A stretch of DNA of 64,000 nt from Mycobacterium shimoidei. GTDB taxonomy: Bacteria > Actinomycetota > Actinomycetes > Mycobacteriales > Mycobacteriaceae. Each line of letters starts with the position of its first letter. Positions within the stretch are counted from its first letter, which is position 1. The notes beneath the pieces were generated by a model that was not told where the DNA came from, did not search any database, and was given only the letters and a program-made list of their open reading frames with translations. Made by a program: the position numbers and the translations under genes. Location: positions 310,001-374,000 of the forward strand of contig LQPU01000032.1 in NCBI GenBank assembly GCA_002101905.1. Direction: 5' to 3'. Below, piece by piece: positions 38,706 through 46,763 of the stretch.

Positions 38706-40045
38706 CGCAGTTGACCGAGGTGGTCGGCGCCGGCCACGTCAGCGCGGACCCCGACGTGCTGGCCGGGCGCAGCGTCGACCACACCGGCCGCTACCGCGGA
38801 CGGGCCAGCGCGCTGGTGCGGCCCGGCTCGGCCAAGGAGGTGGCCGAGGTGCTGCGCAGATGCCGCGACGCCGGTGCACACGTCACCGTCCAGGGTGGGC
38901 GCACGTCATTGGTGGCCGGCGCGGTGCCCGAGCACGACGATGTGCTGTTGTCCACCGAGCGGCTGAACTTCGTCGGCGACGTCGACACCGCCGAGCGTCG
39001 CATCGAAGTCGGTGCGGGCGCCACGCTGGCGGCGGTACAGCGCGCTGCTGCGGGTGCCGGGTTGGTGTTCGGTGTGGACCTTTCCGCACGCGACACCGCG
39101 ACCGCCGGCGGGATGGCCTCGACCAATGCCGGAGGCCTGCGCACCGTGCGCTACGGAAACATGCGCGAACAGGTCGTCGGTCTCGACGTCGCGCTGCCGG
39201 ACGGCTCGCTGTGGCGCCGGCACTCGCACGTACGCGCCGACACCACCGGCTATGACCTGCGCGCGTTGTTCGTCGGCGCCGAAGGCACCTTGGGCGTGAT
39301 CACTGGACTGGATCTGCGGCTGCACCCCCAGCCCTCGCATCGGGTGACCGCGGTGTGCGGGTTCGCCGAACTGGCCGGGCTGGTCGATGCCGCGCGGTTG
39401 TTCTGCGACCTCGACGGCATCGCCGCACTGGAGTTGATCGACGCCCGGGCCGCCACGCTGACCCGTGAGCACCTGGGCGTACCAGCGCCGGTGGCCGGAG
39501 ACTGGCTGCTGTTGGTGGAGCTGGCCTCCGACCACGACCAGACCGAGCGACTTGCCGCGGCGCTGACGCGCGTCGCGATGGTCGATGAGCCCGCGGTCGG
39601 CGTCGACCCGGCGGCGCAGCAACGGTTGTGGCGGGTGCGCGAATCGGTGGCCGAGGTGCTCGGGGTGTACGGGCCGCCGCTGAAGTTCGACGTATCGCTG
39701 CCGCTGCCGGCGGTCGGCGGGTTCGCCACCGAGGCGGACGCGCTGATCGGCCGGTATGCCCCCGATGCCGTTGCGGTGCTGTTCGGGCATATTGCCGAGG
39801 GCAATCTGCATCTCAATGTGCTGCGCTGCGCGCTCGACGCCGAACCCGACCTATACCGGGCGGTGATGGAGCTGATCGCCGGTTGCGGCGGCAACGTCAG
39901 CTCGGAACACGGCGTGGGCAGCCGCAAGCGCGAATATCTGGGCATGTCACGCGAGCCGGCCGATATCGCCGCGATGCGCCTCATCAAGTCGGCGTTCGAC
40001 CCGACCGGCTACCTCAATTCGGCGGTGCTGTTTCGCGCCGATTGA
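38696..40045 (+). CDS. FAD-linked oxidase (Rv0161-like)
   Basis: A 449-residue flavoprotein of the glycolate oxidase GlcD/D-lactate dehydrogenase type. An N-terminal PCMH-type FAD domain includes VQGGRTSLVAGAVP near 62 and TAGGMASTNAGGLRTVRYGN near 138. A C-terminal FAD-oxidase domain contains VLFGHIAEGNLHLNV near 360 and SSEHGVGSRKREYLG near 400. It oxidises a 2-hydroxyacid or similar alcohol. The GTG at 38696 gives exactly the length of Rv0161. It overlaps the FadE gene by 10 nt and the opposing TetR gene by 32 bp. Confidence 0.9.
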   Translation: MVLAQLTEVVGAGHVSADPDVLAGRSVDHTGRYRGRASALVRPGSAKEVAEVLRRCRDAGAHVTVQGGRTSLVAGAVPEHDDVLLSTERLNFVGDVDTAERRIEVGAGATLAAVQRAAAGAGLVFGVDLSARDTATAGGMASTNAGGLRTVRYGNMREQVVGLDVALPDGSLWRRHSHVRADTTGYDLRALFVGAEGTLGVITGLDLRLHPQPSHRVTAVCGFAELAGLVDAARLFCDLDGIAALELIDARAATLTREHLGVPAPVAGDWLLLVELASDHDQTERLAAALTRVAMVDEPAVGVDPAAQQRLWRVRESVAEVLGVYGPPLKFDVSLPLPAVGGFATEADALIGRYAPDAVAVLFGHIAEGNLHLNVLRCALDAEPDLYRAVMELIAGCGGNVSSEHGVGSRKREYLGMSREPADIAAMRLIKSAFDPTGYLNSAVLFRAD

Positions 40046-40550
40046 TTCCCACTGCGTGGCGCAACTGCGCCAGGAATTGGTCGGCATCGTCGCTGCGCAC
40101 CAGGTAGTGCGAGACGGCCACCCGGATCGCCGTCGCGGCTCTCACAGCGCCCCCGGGGCCGGGCATCAGCCGCTGCAATTCCGCCCGCATCAGCGGGATG
40201 ATGCGCGAGAGCTCGGCGATGACGTGCTCGGGTTCGATGTCGACCATGCGCACACCGGTGTAGGAGTGCTGGTATTCGACGATGAAACGCAGCGCCGCGT
40301 CGAGCTTCTCGATGCCCTTGAGGCCGGCGGTTGCCCGGCTCAGCCCGCTGTCGAACGTCTGGCGTTCGTAACGCGAAAACGCCGACAGCAGTTCCTCTTT
40401 GGATGGAAACCAGCGATACAGCGTCGGTCTGGACACCCCGGCCTGGGTGGCAACGTCGGACAAGCTGAGTTTGCGCTGGCCGTTGCGGCTGAGCACCTCG
40501 GCGGTGGCGGCGAGGATGCGCTGCTCGGTCGAGGTATCGAGCCCGGTCAT
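40014..40550 (-). CDS. TetR regulator, first of a paralogous pair
   Basis: A 178-residue TetR protein. The helix-turn-helix reads KLSLSDVATQAGVSRPTLYRWF near residue 30, and a ligand domain contains EKLDAALRFIVEYQHSYTG and TAIRVAVSHYLVRSDD. It is closely similar along its length to the TetR at 42875. The ATG at 40550 is preferred over an upstream TTG. A TTACA-N14-TGTCA element lies 18 bp upstream of its start, in the gap to the divergent SDR-like gene. It marks the left end of a block inserted between Rv0161 and Rv0162c. Confidence 0.86.
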   Translation of the reverse strand: MTGLDTSTEQRILAATAEVLSRNGQRKLSLSDVATQAGVSRPTLYRWFPSKEELLSAFSRYERQTFDSGLSRATAGLKGIEKLDAALRFIVEYQHSYTGVRMVDIEPEHVIAELSRIIPLMRAELQRLMPGPGGAVRAATAIRVAVSHYLVRSDDADQFLAQLRHAVGINRRETAPPN

Positions 40551-40567
40551 GGTTTCCAATCCGAATC

Positions 40568-40593
40568 TTTACAAAATTTCACTAAAGTGTCAC
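40568..40593. promoter_or_regulatory. Operator-like element, copy A (TTACA-N14-TGTCA)
   Basis: This 26-bp element contains TTTACAAAA and AAAGTGTCAC. It aligns without gaps to copies B (41265-41290) and C (43474-43499) and sits between the divergent TetR and SDR-like genes. Identity with copy B continues for several bases to the right (CACGCTGT). Confidence 0.72.
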
Positions 40594-40655
40594 GCTGTGC
40601 TGGTGCCCCGGTCAATGGCCCCCGACCTCCAAATCTTAGCCATGACGAGCAGGTC

Positions 40656-41282
40656 ATGACCCAGTTTCGCACCGCCACCATCACCGACGCCTCGTCCCCG
40701 GTGGCGCTCGCAACGGCCGCACGATTGGCACGACGCGGCGACTTGGTGCTGATGGGAAGCCGTGATGTCGATGTTTGCGAGCGCTTCGCGATGCGGCTGC
40801 GGGCGGCCGGTGCCGCGGCGTTCGCTGCCCACCTGGATCTCGCCGACAGCGCATCGATCGACCGGTTCGTCGAGTCCGCGCACTACCTGATCGGTGACGC
40901 CGATGTTTTGGTCACCGGCGCCGGCGTTGCCAACGGTTGCTGGTTCGGCGCGCAACACCTTGCGGCTCAACTGATTCCGCCAATGATCCAGGCGGCACAC
41001 GGTGATGTGGTGCTGATCAGCCCGGAGCTCTTGGGGGCGACGCCGCAGACGGCCGACCGGGAGTTCGAGCGGTGGCTGTCGGGCTTGGAAGCCGAATTCG
41101 TCGGCACCGGCGTGCGAGCGTCGATCGTCCGTTCGGCCGGCGGCGACGGTCCGGTCGTGCCCGGCGACGTCGGCCGAATCGTCGCCGCCATGACCGGCTC
41201 ACCGGAGCGGATGCGCCTGCGCGTGGTGGAGGTCTGTCCGCCGGCCCGATCGCCGCTCGGGCGCTTTACATATATGTCCTAA
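40656..41282 (+). CDS. Degenerate SDR-like protein
   Basis: A 208-residue protein with overall SDR layout (VTGAGVANG near residue 89, VVLISPELLG near 117), but lacking the key residues. The N-terminal glycine-rich loop is replaced by TDASSPVALATA, and no YxxxK follows the serine strand, where FERWLSGLEAEF is found instead. It may bind a ligand without catalysing redox chemistry. The ATG at 40656 is used; the frame upstream overlaps the TetR gene. It is followed by a TesB-like thioesterase, and its last codons lie inside operator copy B. Confidence 0.72.
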   Translation: MTQFRTATITDASSPVALATAARLARRGDLVLMGSRDVDVCERFAMRLRAAGAAAFAAHLDLADSASIDRFVESAHYLIGDADVLVTGAGVANGCWFGAQHLAAQLIPPMIQAAHGDVVLISPELLGATPQTADREFERWLSGLEAEFVGTGVRASIVRSAGGDGPVVPGDVGRIVAAMTGSPERMRLRVVEVCPPARSPLGRFTYMS

Positions 41283-41290
41283 AATGTCAC
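41265..41290. promoter_or_regulatory. Operator-like element, copy B (TTACA-N14-TGTCA)
   Basis: Same 26-bp arrangement as copy A, with TTTACATATATGT and AAAATGTCAC. It ends 10 bp before the thioesterase ATG and overlaps the final codons and stop of the SDR-like gene, so it is both coding and probably regulatory. Confidence 0.7.
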
Positions 41291-41300
41291 GCTGTACGGC

Positions 41301-42182
41301 ATGACCACCGATGCCGATCAGACCCAGTGGTCCGTCACGGGCTTGCTCGACTTGTTCGACGTGCGAGCCGACGGCGCCGCCAAGTTCAGCGGTGACACCG
41401 GCCTCGCCGGCGTCGACGAACGGCAGGTCGTAGAAGGCACCCAGGTCCTTGCGCAGGTGGTTGTTGCTGCGGCCAAACGGTTTTCGGAGAAGTCGGTCCG
41501 TTCTGCGCACGCGGTGTTCGCCCGCGCCGTCACCGTGGGGTCGCCGGTCGAGTTCGAATTCGACGTCCTGCACGAGGGCCGCTCTACCGCCACCGCCGTC
41601 GTGACCGTCGTCCAGAACGGTCGGCGCTGCATGACCATCACCGTCTTTGCCGACGTTCCCTCGCCCGACGTCATCCGCCATCACGTTCCGCGGCCCGAGG
41701 TCGCGGGCCCGGACGAGGCCAACGTCTCGCAGATGCCGATGAACGGGCGGCAGGTCCGGCTGGTCGATGTGGTCGACGTCAACAGCCCCGACGAGGTGGG
41801 GCCGCCGGAGTTGTACGCCTGGCTGCATTACGACCCGATCCCGACCCGTGACGACTTGGCCAAAGCTCTGCTTGCGTACTTCAGCGGGCATCTGGGCATC
41901 TCGACCGCGATGCGTGCGCATGCCGGCATCGGCACCAGCCAGTCGCATCTGACGGTGTCCACCGCGCCGATGACGGTCACGGTCAGCTTCCACGAACCGG
42001 TGCGCTGGGACGGCTGGCTGCTCTACTCGCACGAAAGCACGCAGGCCGGTGCCGGCATGTCATACATCCGCGGCACGGTGCACACCGAAGCGGGGGAGTT
42101 GCTGGCGTCGTTCACGCAGGAGGCGTTGATCCGCCCGATGCGGGGCAGCGACACCTCGATCGCAGTTCAGTCCCGGTTGTAG
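41301..42182 (+). CDS. Acyl-CoA thioesterase II (TesB-like), double hotdog
   Basis: A 293-residue two-hotdog protein. The first domain contains GTQVLAQVVVAAAKRF (residues about 46-61) and HAVFARAVTVGSPVEFEFDV; the second contains SHLTVSTAPMTVTVSFHEPVRWDGWLLY near 215-242 and the catalytic-Gln motif LASFTQEALIRP near 272. It hydrolyses acyl-CoA to free acid. It has its own operator copy 10 bp upstream, implying control by a TetR of this block. Confidence 0.86.
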   Translation: MTTDADQTQWSVTGLLDLFDVRADGAAKFSGDTGLAGVDERQVVEGTQVLAQVVVAAAKRFSEKSVRSAHAVFARAVTVGSPVEFEFDVLHEGRSTATAVVTVVQNGRRCMTITVFADVPSPDVIRHHVPRPEVAGPDEANVSQMPMNGRQVRLVDVVDVNSPDEVGPPELYAWLHYDPIPTRDDLAKALLAYFSGHLGISTAMRAHAGIGTSQSHLTVSTAPMTVTVSFHEPVRWDGWLLYSHESTQAGAGMSYIRGTVHTEAGELLASFTQEALIRPMRGSDTSIAVQSRL

Positions 42183-42189
42183 CGGGCCC

Positions 42190-42864
42190 CTATGACGGCA
42201 GTTCTGCGGCGACGTCGGCGCGTGTCTCATCGAAGCTGAAGAATCCCTTGATCGGCAGGCTCTCCGGAGGTGGGTCCGGGTAGCTCCAGGCTACGTCCGC
42301 GATGACCGCGTCGCCGATCACCGCAGCCCAATACTTCGCTGTCCCTTTGTAATTGCAGTACGTGGACGTCTCGGTAGGGCGCAGTAGATCGGTGCGGACC
42401 AATGACGGGTCGACATAGAGCCGCGGCGTCAGCGCGGTTTCGAACACGATCACTGTGTCGTCGGTGTCCACCAGCGTCGTGCCCGCCACGTCGACGCGCA
42501 GCCGGCGTCGCGTCGGGCGGCAGTCCACCCGGTGATAGGGATTCGGCGGGTAGTGCACGAGCTTGCGGCCTTCCTCCAACCAGGTGTCGACCGCATCCCA
42601 GGGCACCCGCACGTAGCCGGGCGCCTCGGGTTCGGGCTCGCTGGGCAACCCGCCGACCGCGTCGGCCGGAAATGCATACGACAGTGGCTGATTCGGGCGG
42701 TGCACCAACAATGCCCGCTCGGTGTCGATGACCATGCGTCCGTTCTGGATTGCCTGCACCCGGCGCGGGTGCGGCTCAACGTAAACCAGGTTGTCGGGCA
42801 GCGGGGCAGAGAACCGGCCGGCGGGGTCAGGGCTTAACGGTCCGCGACCAGCGACCAGGCTCAT
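42190..42864 (-). CDS. Two-domain DUF427 protein
   Basis: A 224-residue protein with two DUF427 repeats. The first half contains RRVQAIQNGRMVIDTERALLVH, and the second repeats the pattern as RRLRVDVAGTTLVDTDDTVIVFE, followed by LLRPTETSTYCNYKGTAKYW and VAWSYPDPPPESLPIKGFFSF. An upstream in-frame TTG is rejected in favour of the ATG at 42864. It starts 10 bp after the second paralogous TetR gene, so the two form an operon. It converges on the thioesterase with a 7-bp gap. Function unknown. Confidence 0.84.
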   Translation of the reverse strand: MSLVAGRGPLSPDPAGRFSAPLPDNLVYVEPHPRRVQAIQNGRMVIDTERALLVHRPNQPLSYAFPADAVGGLPSEPEPEAPGYVRVPWDAVDTWLEEGRKLVHYPPNPYHRVDCRPTRRRLRVDVAGTTLVDTDDTVIVFETALTPRLYVDPSLVRTDLLRPTETSTYCNYKGTAKYWAAVIGDAVIADVAWSYPDPPPESLPIKGFFSFDETRADVAAELPS

Positions 42865-42874
42865 GGCAGGCAAC

Positions 42875-43378
42875 CTAGCTCAGTTTGAGGCCAACCGCGT
42901 GCCGAAGCTGCGCCAAAAATTCGTCGTCGTCGTCGCTGCGCACCAGATAGTGCGACACCGCAACCCGGATTGCGGTGGAGGCTTTCACCGTGGCGCTGAA
43001 GCCGGTCAGTAGCCGCTCCAGCCGGGTGCGCATCACCGGAATCACCTCGGACAGTTGAGCAATGGTGACCTCAGGCTCTACATCCACCATCCGGACACCC
43101 GAATGCGAATGCTGGTACTCGACGATGAACCGCAAAGCAGCGTCGAGCTTCTCGGGCCCCCGCAGCCCGGCGGTAGCCCGGCTGATGCCGGATTCGAACA
43201 TCTGGCGCTCATGAACACCAAAAGCGTCGAGCAACTCCTCCTTGGAGGCAAACCATCGGTACAACGTCGGGCGGGACACGGCCGCCTGCACCGCGACGTC
43301 GGAGAGATTGAGTTTGGTCACGCCGTTGCGGCCGAGCACTTCGGCGGTGGCTACCAGTATCCGCTCACGCGTCGTCAC
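42875..43378 (-). CDS. TetR regulator, second of a paralogous pair
   Basis: A 167-residue TetR protein closely similar to the one at 40014. It has the same LSDVAVQAAVSRPTLYRWF recognition region near residue 23, the EKLDAALRFIVEYQHS helix and the AIRVAVSHYLVRSDD helix. Conservation of the recognition helix predicts a shared DNA site, and copy C of the element lies 95 bp upstream. It begins with GTG and heads an operon with the DUF427 gene. Confidence 0.86.
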   Translation of the reverse strand: MTTRERILVATAEVLGRNGVTKLNLSDVAVQAAVSRPTLYRWFASKEELLDAFGVHERQMFESGISRATAGLRGPEKLDAALRFIVEYQHSHSGVRMVDVEPEVTIAQLSEVIPVMRTRLERLLTGFSATVKASTAIRVAVSHYLVRSDDDDEFLAQLRHAVGLKLS

Positions 43379-43473
43379 AACGCCCCCGCACTTGGTGCAG
43401 GACCGCCCGGCAAATCCGGGAATTGGCCGCCACCGGTCGATAGCCTCCTAATTTCGCCGGCCCATCCGGTTAG

Positions 43474-43499
43474 CTTACAAACGAACGGCAAAGTGTAAG
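43474..43499. promoter_or_regulatory. Operator-like element, copy C (TTACA-N14-TGTAA)
   Basis: This is the most symmetric copy, with CTTACA and TGTAAG arms at the ends of 26 bp. It ends 20 bp before the CoA-transferase start and lies in the divergent gap to the TetR/DUF427 operon. Confidence 0.75.
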
Positions 43500-43519
43500 G
43501 CGATTGGGAAGGAAACCGC

Positions 43520-44689
43520 GTGGCTGGACCACTGGAAGGCATCAGAGTCGTCGAGCTCGGCGTCTGGGTGGCCGGCCCGGCGACCGGAGGCATTCTCGCC
43601 GACTGGGGCGCCGACGTCGTCAAGATCGAGCCGCCGGCCGGCGATCCGGCGCGCACGTTCGGACGAATGCTGGGAGTGACGGACGACGTGAGCCCTCCCT
43701 TCGAGATGGACAACCGCTCCAAGCGCAGCATCGTTCTTGACCTCACAACCGACGACGGGCGCAACAGCGCGTTCGAATTGCTCAGCAGCGCTGATGTTTT
43801 CGTGACGAATGTGCGTCCCGGCGCACTGCGCAGGCTGGCCCTGGACTACGAGACCGTGGTGGGCATCAACCCGGGATTGATCTACGGGCTCATCACCGGT
43901 TACGGGCTGACCGGACCCGATGCCGACCGGGCCGCCTACGACGTCGCGGCGTTCTGGTCGCGCGCCGGGCTCGCGCACCTGCTCACCGTTCCCGGCCACC
44001 CTCCGCCGTTTCAGCGCGGCGGGATGGGTGATCACGCGGTCGGCATGACTTTGGCGGCGGCGATCTGTGCTGCGCTGATAGCCCGGGTCCGCACCGGGAC
44101 GGGTCAACTGGTGACGACGTCGTTGTATCGCCAGGGCGCATACACGGTCAGCTTCGACCTCAACACCTTCCTGCTCACCGGTCACCCGATCGCGATCGGG
44201 CAGCGGGAGTCGATGGGCAACCCGTGCATGAACAACTACACCGCTGGCGACGGGCGGCGGTTCTGGGTCGTCGGGCTCGAGGGTGAGCGACATTGGCCGC
44301 CGTTGTGCCGCGTGGTGGGCCATCCTGAGTGGCTGACCGATCCGCGGTTCGCCCAGCCGCGGGCTCGGGCCGCAAACGCCGTCGAGCTCATCGGCCGGCT
44401 CGACGAGATCTTCGCGACCAAATCGTTGGACGAGTGGGCGGAAGTGTTTGCCCGCGAACCGGACTTCTTCTGGTCGCCGATCAACACAGTCGAGGACGTC
44501 ATCGCCGACGAACAGTTCCACGCCGCCGGCGGGGTTGTTTATGTGCCGGACGGCGACGGCGGTGTTCCGATGGTGGCGACACCGGTCGACTTCCACGGCA
44601 CACCCTGGGAGCCTCGCTGGACCGCGCCGGGTCTCGGTGAGCACACCGACGAGGTTCTCGCCGAACTCCGATCGGGCCGTAGCTCGTAG
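43520..44689 (+). CDS. CaiB/BaiF family III CoA-transferase
   Basis: A 389-residue family III CoA-transferase. It has the N-terminal GIRVVELGVWVAGPATGGILADWGADVVKIE region, NRSKRSIVLDL near 72 and the catalytic Asp in GMGDHAVGMTLAAAICAALI near 173. The C-terminal NTVEDVIADEQF segment is typical. It moves CoA between carboxylic acids or bile/steroid-type acids; the substrate is unknown. GGGAAGGA precedes the GTG. Copy C of the operator is immediately upstream. Confidence 0.9.
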   Translation: MAGPLEGIRVVELGVWVAGPATGGILADWGADVVKIEPPAGDPARTFGRMLGVTDDVSPPFEMDNRSKRSIVLDLTTDDGRNSAFELLSSADVFVTNVRPGALRRLALDYETVVGINPGLIYGLITGYGLTGPDADRAAYDVAAFWSRAGLAHLLTVPGHPPPFQRGGMGDHAVGMTLAAAICAALIARVRTGTGQLVTTSLYRQGAYTVSFDLNTFLLTGHPIAIGQRESMGNPCMNNYTAGDGRRFWVVGLEGERHWPPLCRVVGHPEWLTDPRFAQPRARAANAVELIGRLDEIFATKSLDEWAEVFAREPDFFWSPINTVEDVIADEQFHAAGGVVYVPDGDGGVPMVATPVDFHGTPWEPRWTAPGLGEHTDEVLAELRSGRSS

Positions 44690-44702
44690 CGCGCTGAAGC
44701 CG

Positions 44703-45809
44703 CTAGAAGGTGATGAGCTGACGCACGGCCAGGCCGTCGGCCAACTGGTCCATCGCGACGTTGATGTCGTCCAAGGCGATCCGCGAGGACACCAGTGACT
44801 CCACCGGTAGCCGGCCCGAGCGCCACAACGCTACGAACCGCGGGATGTCGCGCGCCGGTACCGCCGACCCCAGGTAGCTGCCGATCAGCGAGCGGCCTTC
44901 GGCGACAAAACCCAACGGCGCCAAGGTGATCCGAGCCTGCGGCGTCGGCAGTCCGACGGTGATGGTCCGCCCGCCGGGTGCGGTCAAGTCGATCGCAGTC
45001 TGCAGGGCGACGGGGTGGCCGACCGCCTCGATGACAATCGGCGCTTTGACACCGGCGTCGGTGGCCGCCTGCGGGGTGTAGGTCTCGTGCGCTCCGAGCC
45101 TGCTGGCCGCGGCCAGCTTGTCCGGCAGTCGATCGACGGCGATGACCCGAACGTCGTCGTGCGCCAAGGTGGTCAACACTGCCGCCATCCCGACACCGCC
45201 GACGCCGACGACCGCCACCGTCTGGCCCGGCTCCGGCTTGCCGACGTTGAGCACCGCGCCGCCGCCGGTCAGCACCGCGCAGCCCAGCAGCGCCGCCACG
45301 GCGGGAGGCACGTCGTCGGGTACGCCTACCACACTGGCGCGGTGGACCACGGCATGCGTGGCAAATCCCGACACCCCCAGGTGGTGAAACACCGGTCGGC
45401 CGTTGCGGCGCAGCCGCATCCCGCCGCCCAGCAGAGTGCCCGCGGTGTTGGCGGCGCTGCCGGCCTCGCACGGTGCGAGGCCTTCGGTGGCGCACGCCGG
45501 GCAGCGGCCGCAACGTGGCAGAAACGCCATCACCACCCGCTCGCCGACGTTCAGGTCGGTGACGCCGTCACCGACCTGCTCGATCACGCCGGCCGCCTCA
45601 TGGCCGAGCAGCATGGGCACCGGCCGCACCCGATTGCCGTCGACCACCGACAGGTCGGAGTGGCATACGCCGGCCGCCTCGATGCGGACCTGTAGTTCAT
45701 TGGCGCCCGGCGGCGCCAGCTCGACGTCAACAACCCGGATGGGTCGCGACTCGGCGTACGGCCGGGGCGAGCCGATGCTCTCCAGCACCGCTCCCCGGAT
45801 TTCGAGCAT
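44703..45809 (-). CDS. adhE1: Zinc-containing alcohol dehydrogenase AdhE1
   Basis: A 368-residue class III-like zinc alcohol dehydrogenase. Catalytic-zinc ligands are in GVCHSDLSVVDG and GHEAAGVIEQVG. The structural-zinc loop RCGRCPACATEGLAPCEAG lies near residue 90, and the NAD site VGVGGVGMAAVLTT near 190. It interconverts alcohols and aldehydes. The ATG at 45809 avoids overlap with the divergent gene at 45824; an in-frame codon at 45833 would overlap it. It corresponds to Rv0162c. Confidence 0.92.
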   Translation of the reverse strand: MLEIRGAVLESIGSPRPYAESRPIRVVDVELAPPGANELQVRIEAAGVCHSDLSVVDGNRVRPVPMLLGHEAAGVIEQVGDGVTDLNVGERVVMAFLPRCGRCPACATEGLAPCEAGSAANTAGTLLGGGMRLRRNGRPVFHHLGVSGFATHAVVHRASVVGVPDDVPPAVAALLGCAVLTGGGAVLNVGKPEPGQTVAVVGVGGVGMAAVLTTLAHDDVRVIAVDRLPDKLAAASRLGAHETYTPQAATDAGVKAPIVIEAVGHPVALQTAIDLTAPGGRTITVGLPTPQARITLAPLGFVAEGRSLIGSYLGSAVPARDIPRFVALWRSGRLPVESLVSSRIALDDINVAMDQLADGLAVRQLITF

Positions 45810-45823
45810 GTTCGAATACAACC

Positions 45824-46288
45824 ATGGCGTCATCGAAACCGGGCTCCCCGCAGCCGGAGCACCTGACCAGCAGCGACTTCCCGGTGCACTGGCCCGTCCT
45901 CACCCGATGGGCCGACAACGACATGTTCGGTCACCTCAACAACGCGGTGTACTACCAGCTTTTCGACACCGCGATCAACGGCTGGATCAACACCAACGTC
46001 ACCGGCATCGATCCGGTCACCACGCCATTGCAGGGCATCGTCGCGGAGTCGGGTTGCCGGTATTTCACCGAACTGCATTTCCCCGAGCGGCTGGTCGTCG
46101 GCCTGGCGGTCACCCGGCTGGGACGCAGCAGTGTCACCTATCGGCTGGGCATCTTCCGGGACGGTGACGCGCAGCCGATCGCTGCACTCGGGCACTGGGT
46201 GCACGTCTACGTCGACCGGGTGAGCCGCAAACCGCAACCGATTCCGGACGAGATCCGGGCGCTGCTGTCCACGGCCACCGTCGACTAG
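45824..46288 (+). CDS. 4-hydroxybenzoyl-CoA-type thioesterase (Rv0163-like)
   Basis: A 154-residue single hotdog thioesterase. The catalytic motif RWADNDMFGHLNNAVYYQLFD near residue 28 has the Asp typical of the 4HBT family, followed by ESGCRYFTELHFPERLVVGL and VHVYVDRVSRKP strands. It hydrolyses acyl-CoA thioesters. Its ATG is only 14 bp from the opposing adhE1 start, with no obvious ribosome site, so it may be leaderless. It corresponds to Rv0163. Confidence 0.88.
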   Translation: MASSKPGSPQPEHLTSSDFPVHWPVLTRWADNDMFGHLNNAVYYQLFDTAINGWINTNVTGIDPVTTPLQGIVAESGCRYFTELHFPERLVVGLAVTRLGRSSVTYRLGIFRDGDAQPIAALGHWVHVYVDRVSRKPQPIPDEIRALLSTATVD

Positions 46289-46319
46289 CACGCCGGCGCC
46301 GCGCCGTTATGCTCGGCGG

Positions 46320-46763
46320 ATGGCGATCGTGAGCAAGACCGTTGAAGTCGCTGCCGACGCGGCGTCGATCATGGCGATCGTCGCGGACTTCGAGTCGTAC
46401 CCGCAATGGAACCCGGAGATCAAAGGGCTGTGGGTGCTTGCCCGCTACGACGACGGCCGGCCCAGCCAGCTACGCCTCGACGCCGCCTACGAGGGCATCG
46501 AGGGCACCTACATCCAGGCGGTCTATTACCCGGCCCCCAACCAGATCCAGACGGTCATGCAGCAGGGCAACTTCTTCGCCAAACAGGAGCAGCTGTTCAG
46601 CGTGGTGGAGCTCCCAGGGTCGTCGCTGCTGACAGTCGACATGGATGTCGAAACCGAAATGCCGGTCCCGGGCCCGATGCTCAAGAAGTTGGCCGACAAC
46701 GTGTTGGACTACCTGGCCGACAACTTGAAAAAGCGTGCCGAGCAGTTGGCCTCCAACCGTTAG
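46320..46763 (+). CDS. SRPBCC (START-like) protein, Rv0164/TB18.5 homologue
   Basis: A 147-residue START-domain-like protein with the N-terminal strand SKTVEVAADAASIMAIVADFESYPQWNPEIKG, a hydrophobic-cavity core and the C-terminal helix DNVLDYLADNLKKRAEQ. Such folds bind lipids or polyketides. The M. tuberculosis protein is a T-cell antigen of slightly greater length. It follows the thioesterase by 31 bp and its stop overlaps the opposing mce1R stop by 4 bp. Confidence 0.88.
   Translation: MAIVSKTVEVAADAASIMAIVADFESYPQWNPEIKGLWVLARYDDGRPSQLRLDAAYEGIEGTYIQAVYYPAPNQIQTVMQQGNFFAKQEQLFSVVELPGSSLLTVDMDVETEMPVPGPMLKKLADNVLDYLADNLKKRAEQLASNR

Noticed and set aside
40056-40655. Long N-terminal extension of the degenerate SDR
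   Set aside because: It is antisense to the TetR gene and crosses the operator; SDR-like sequence starts at 40656.
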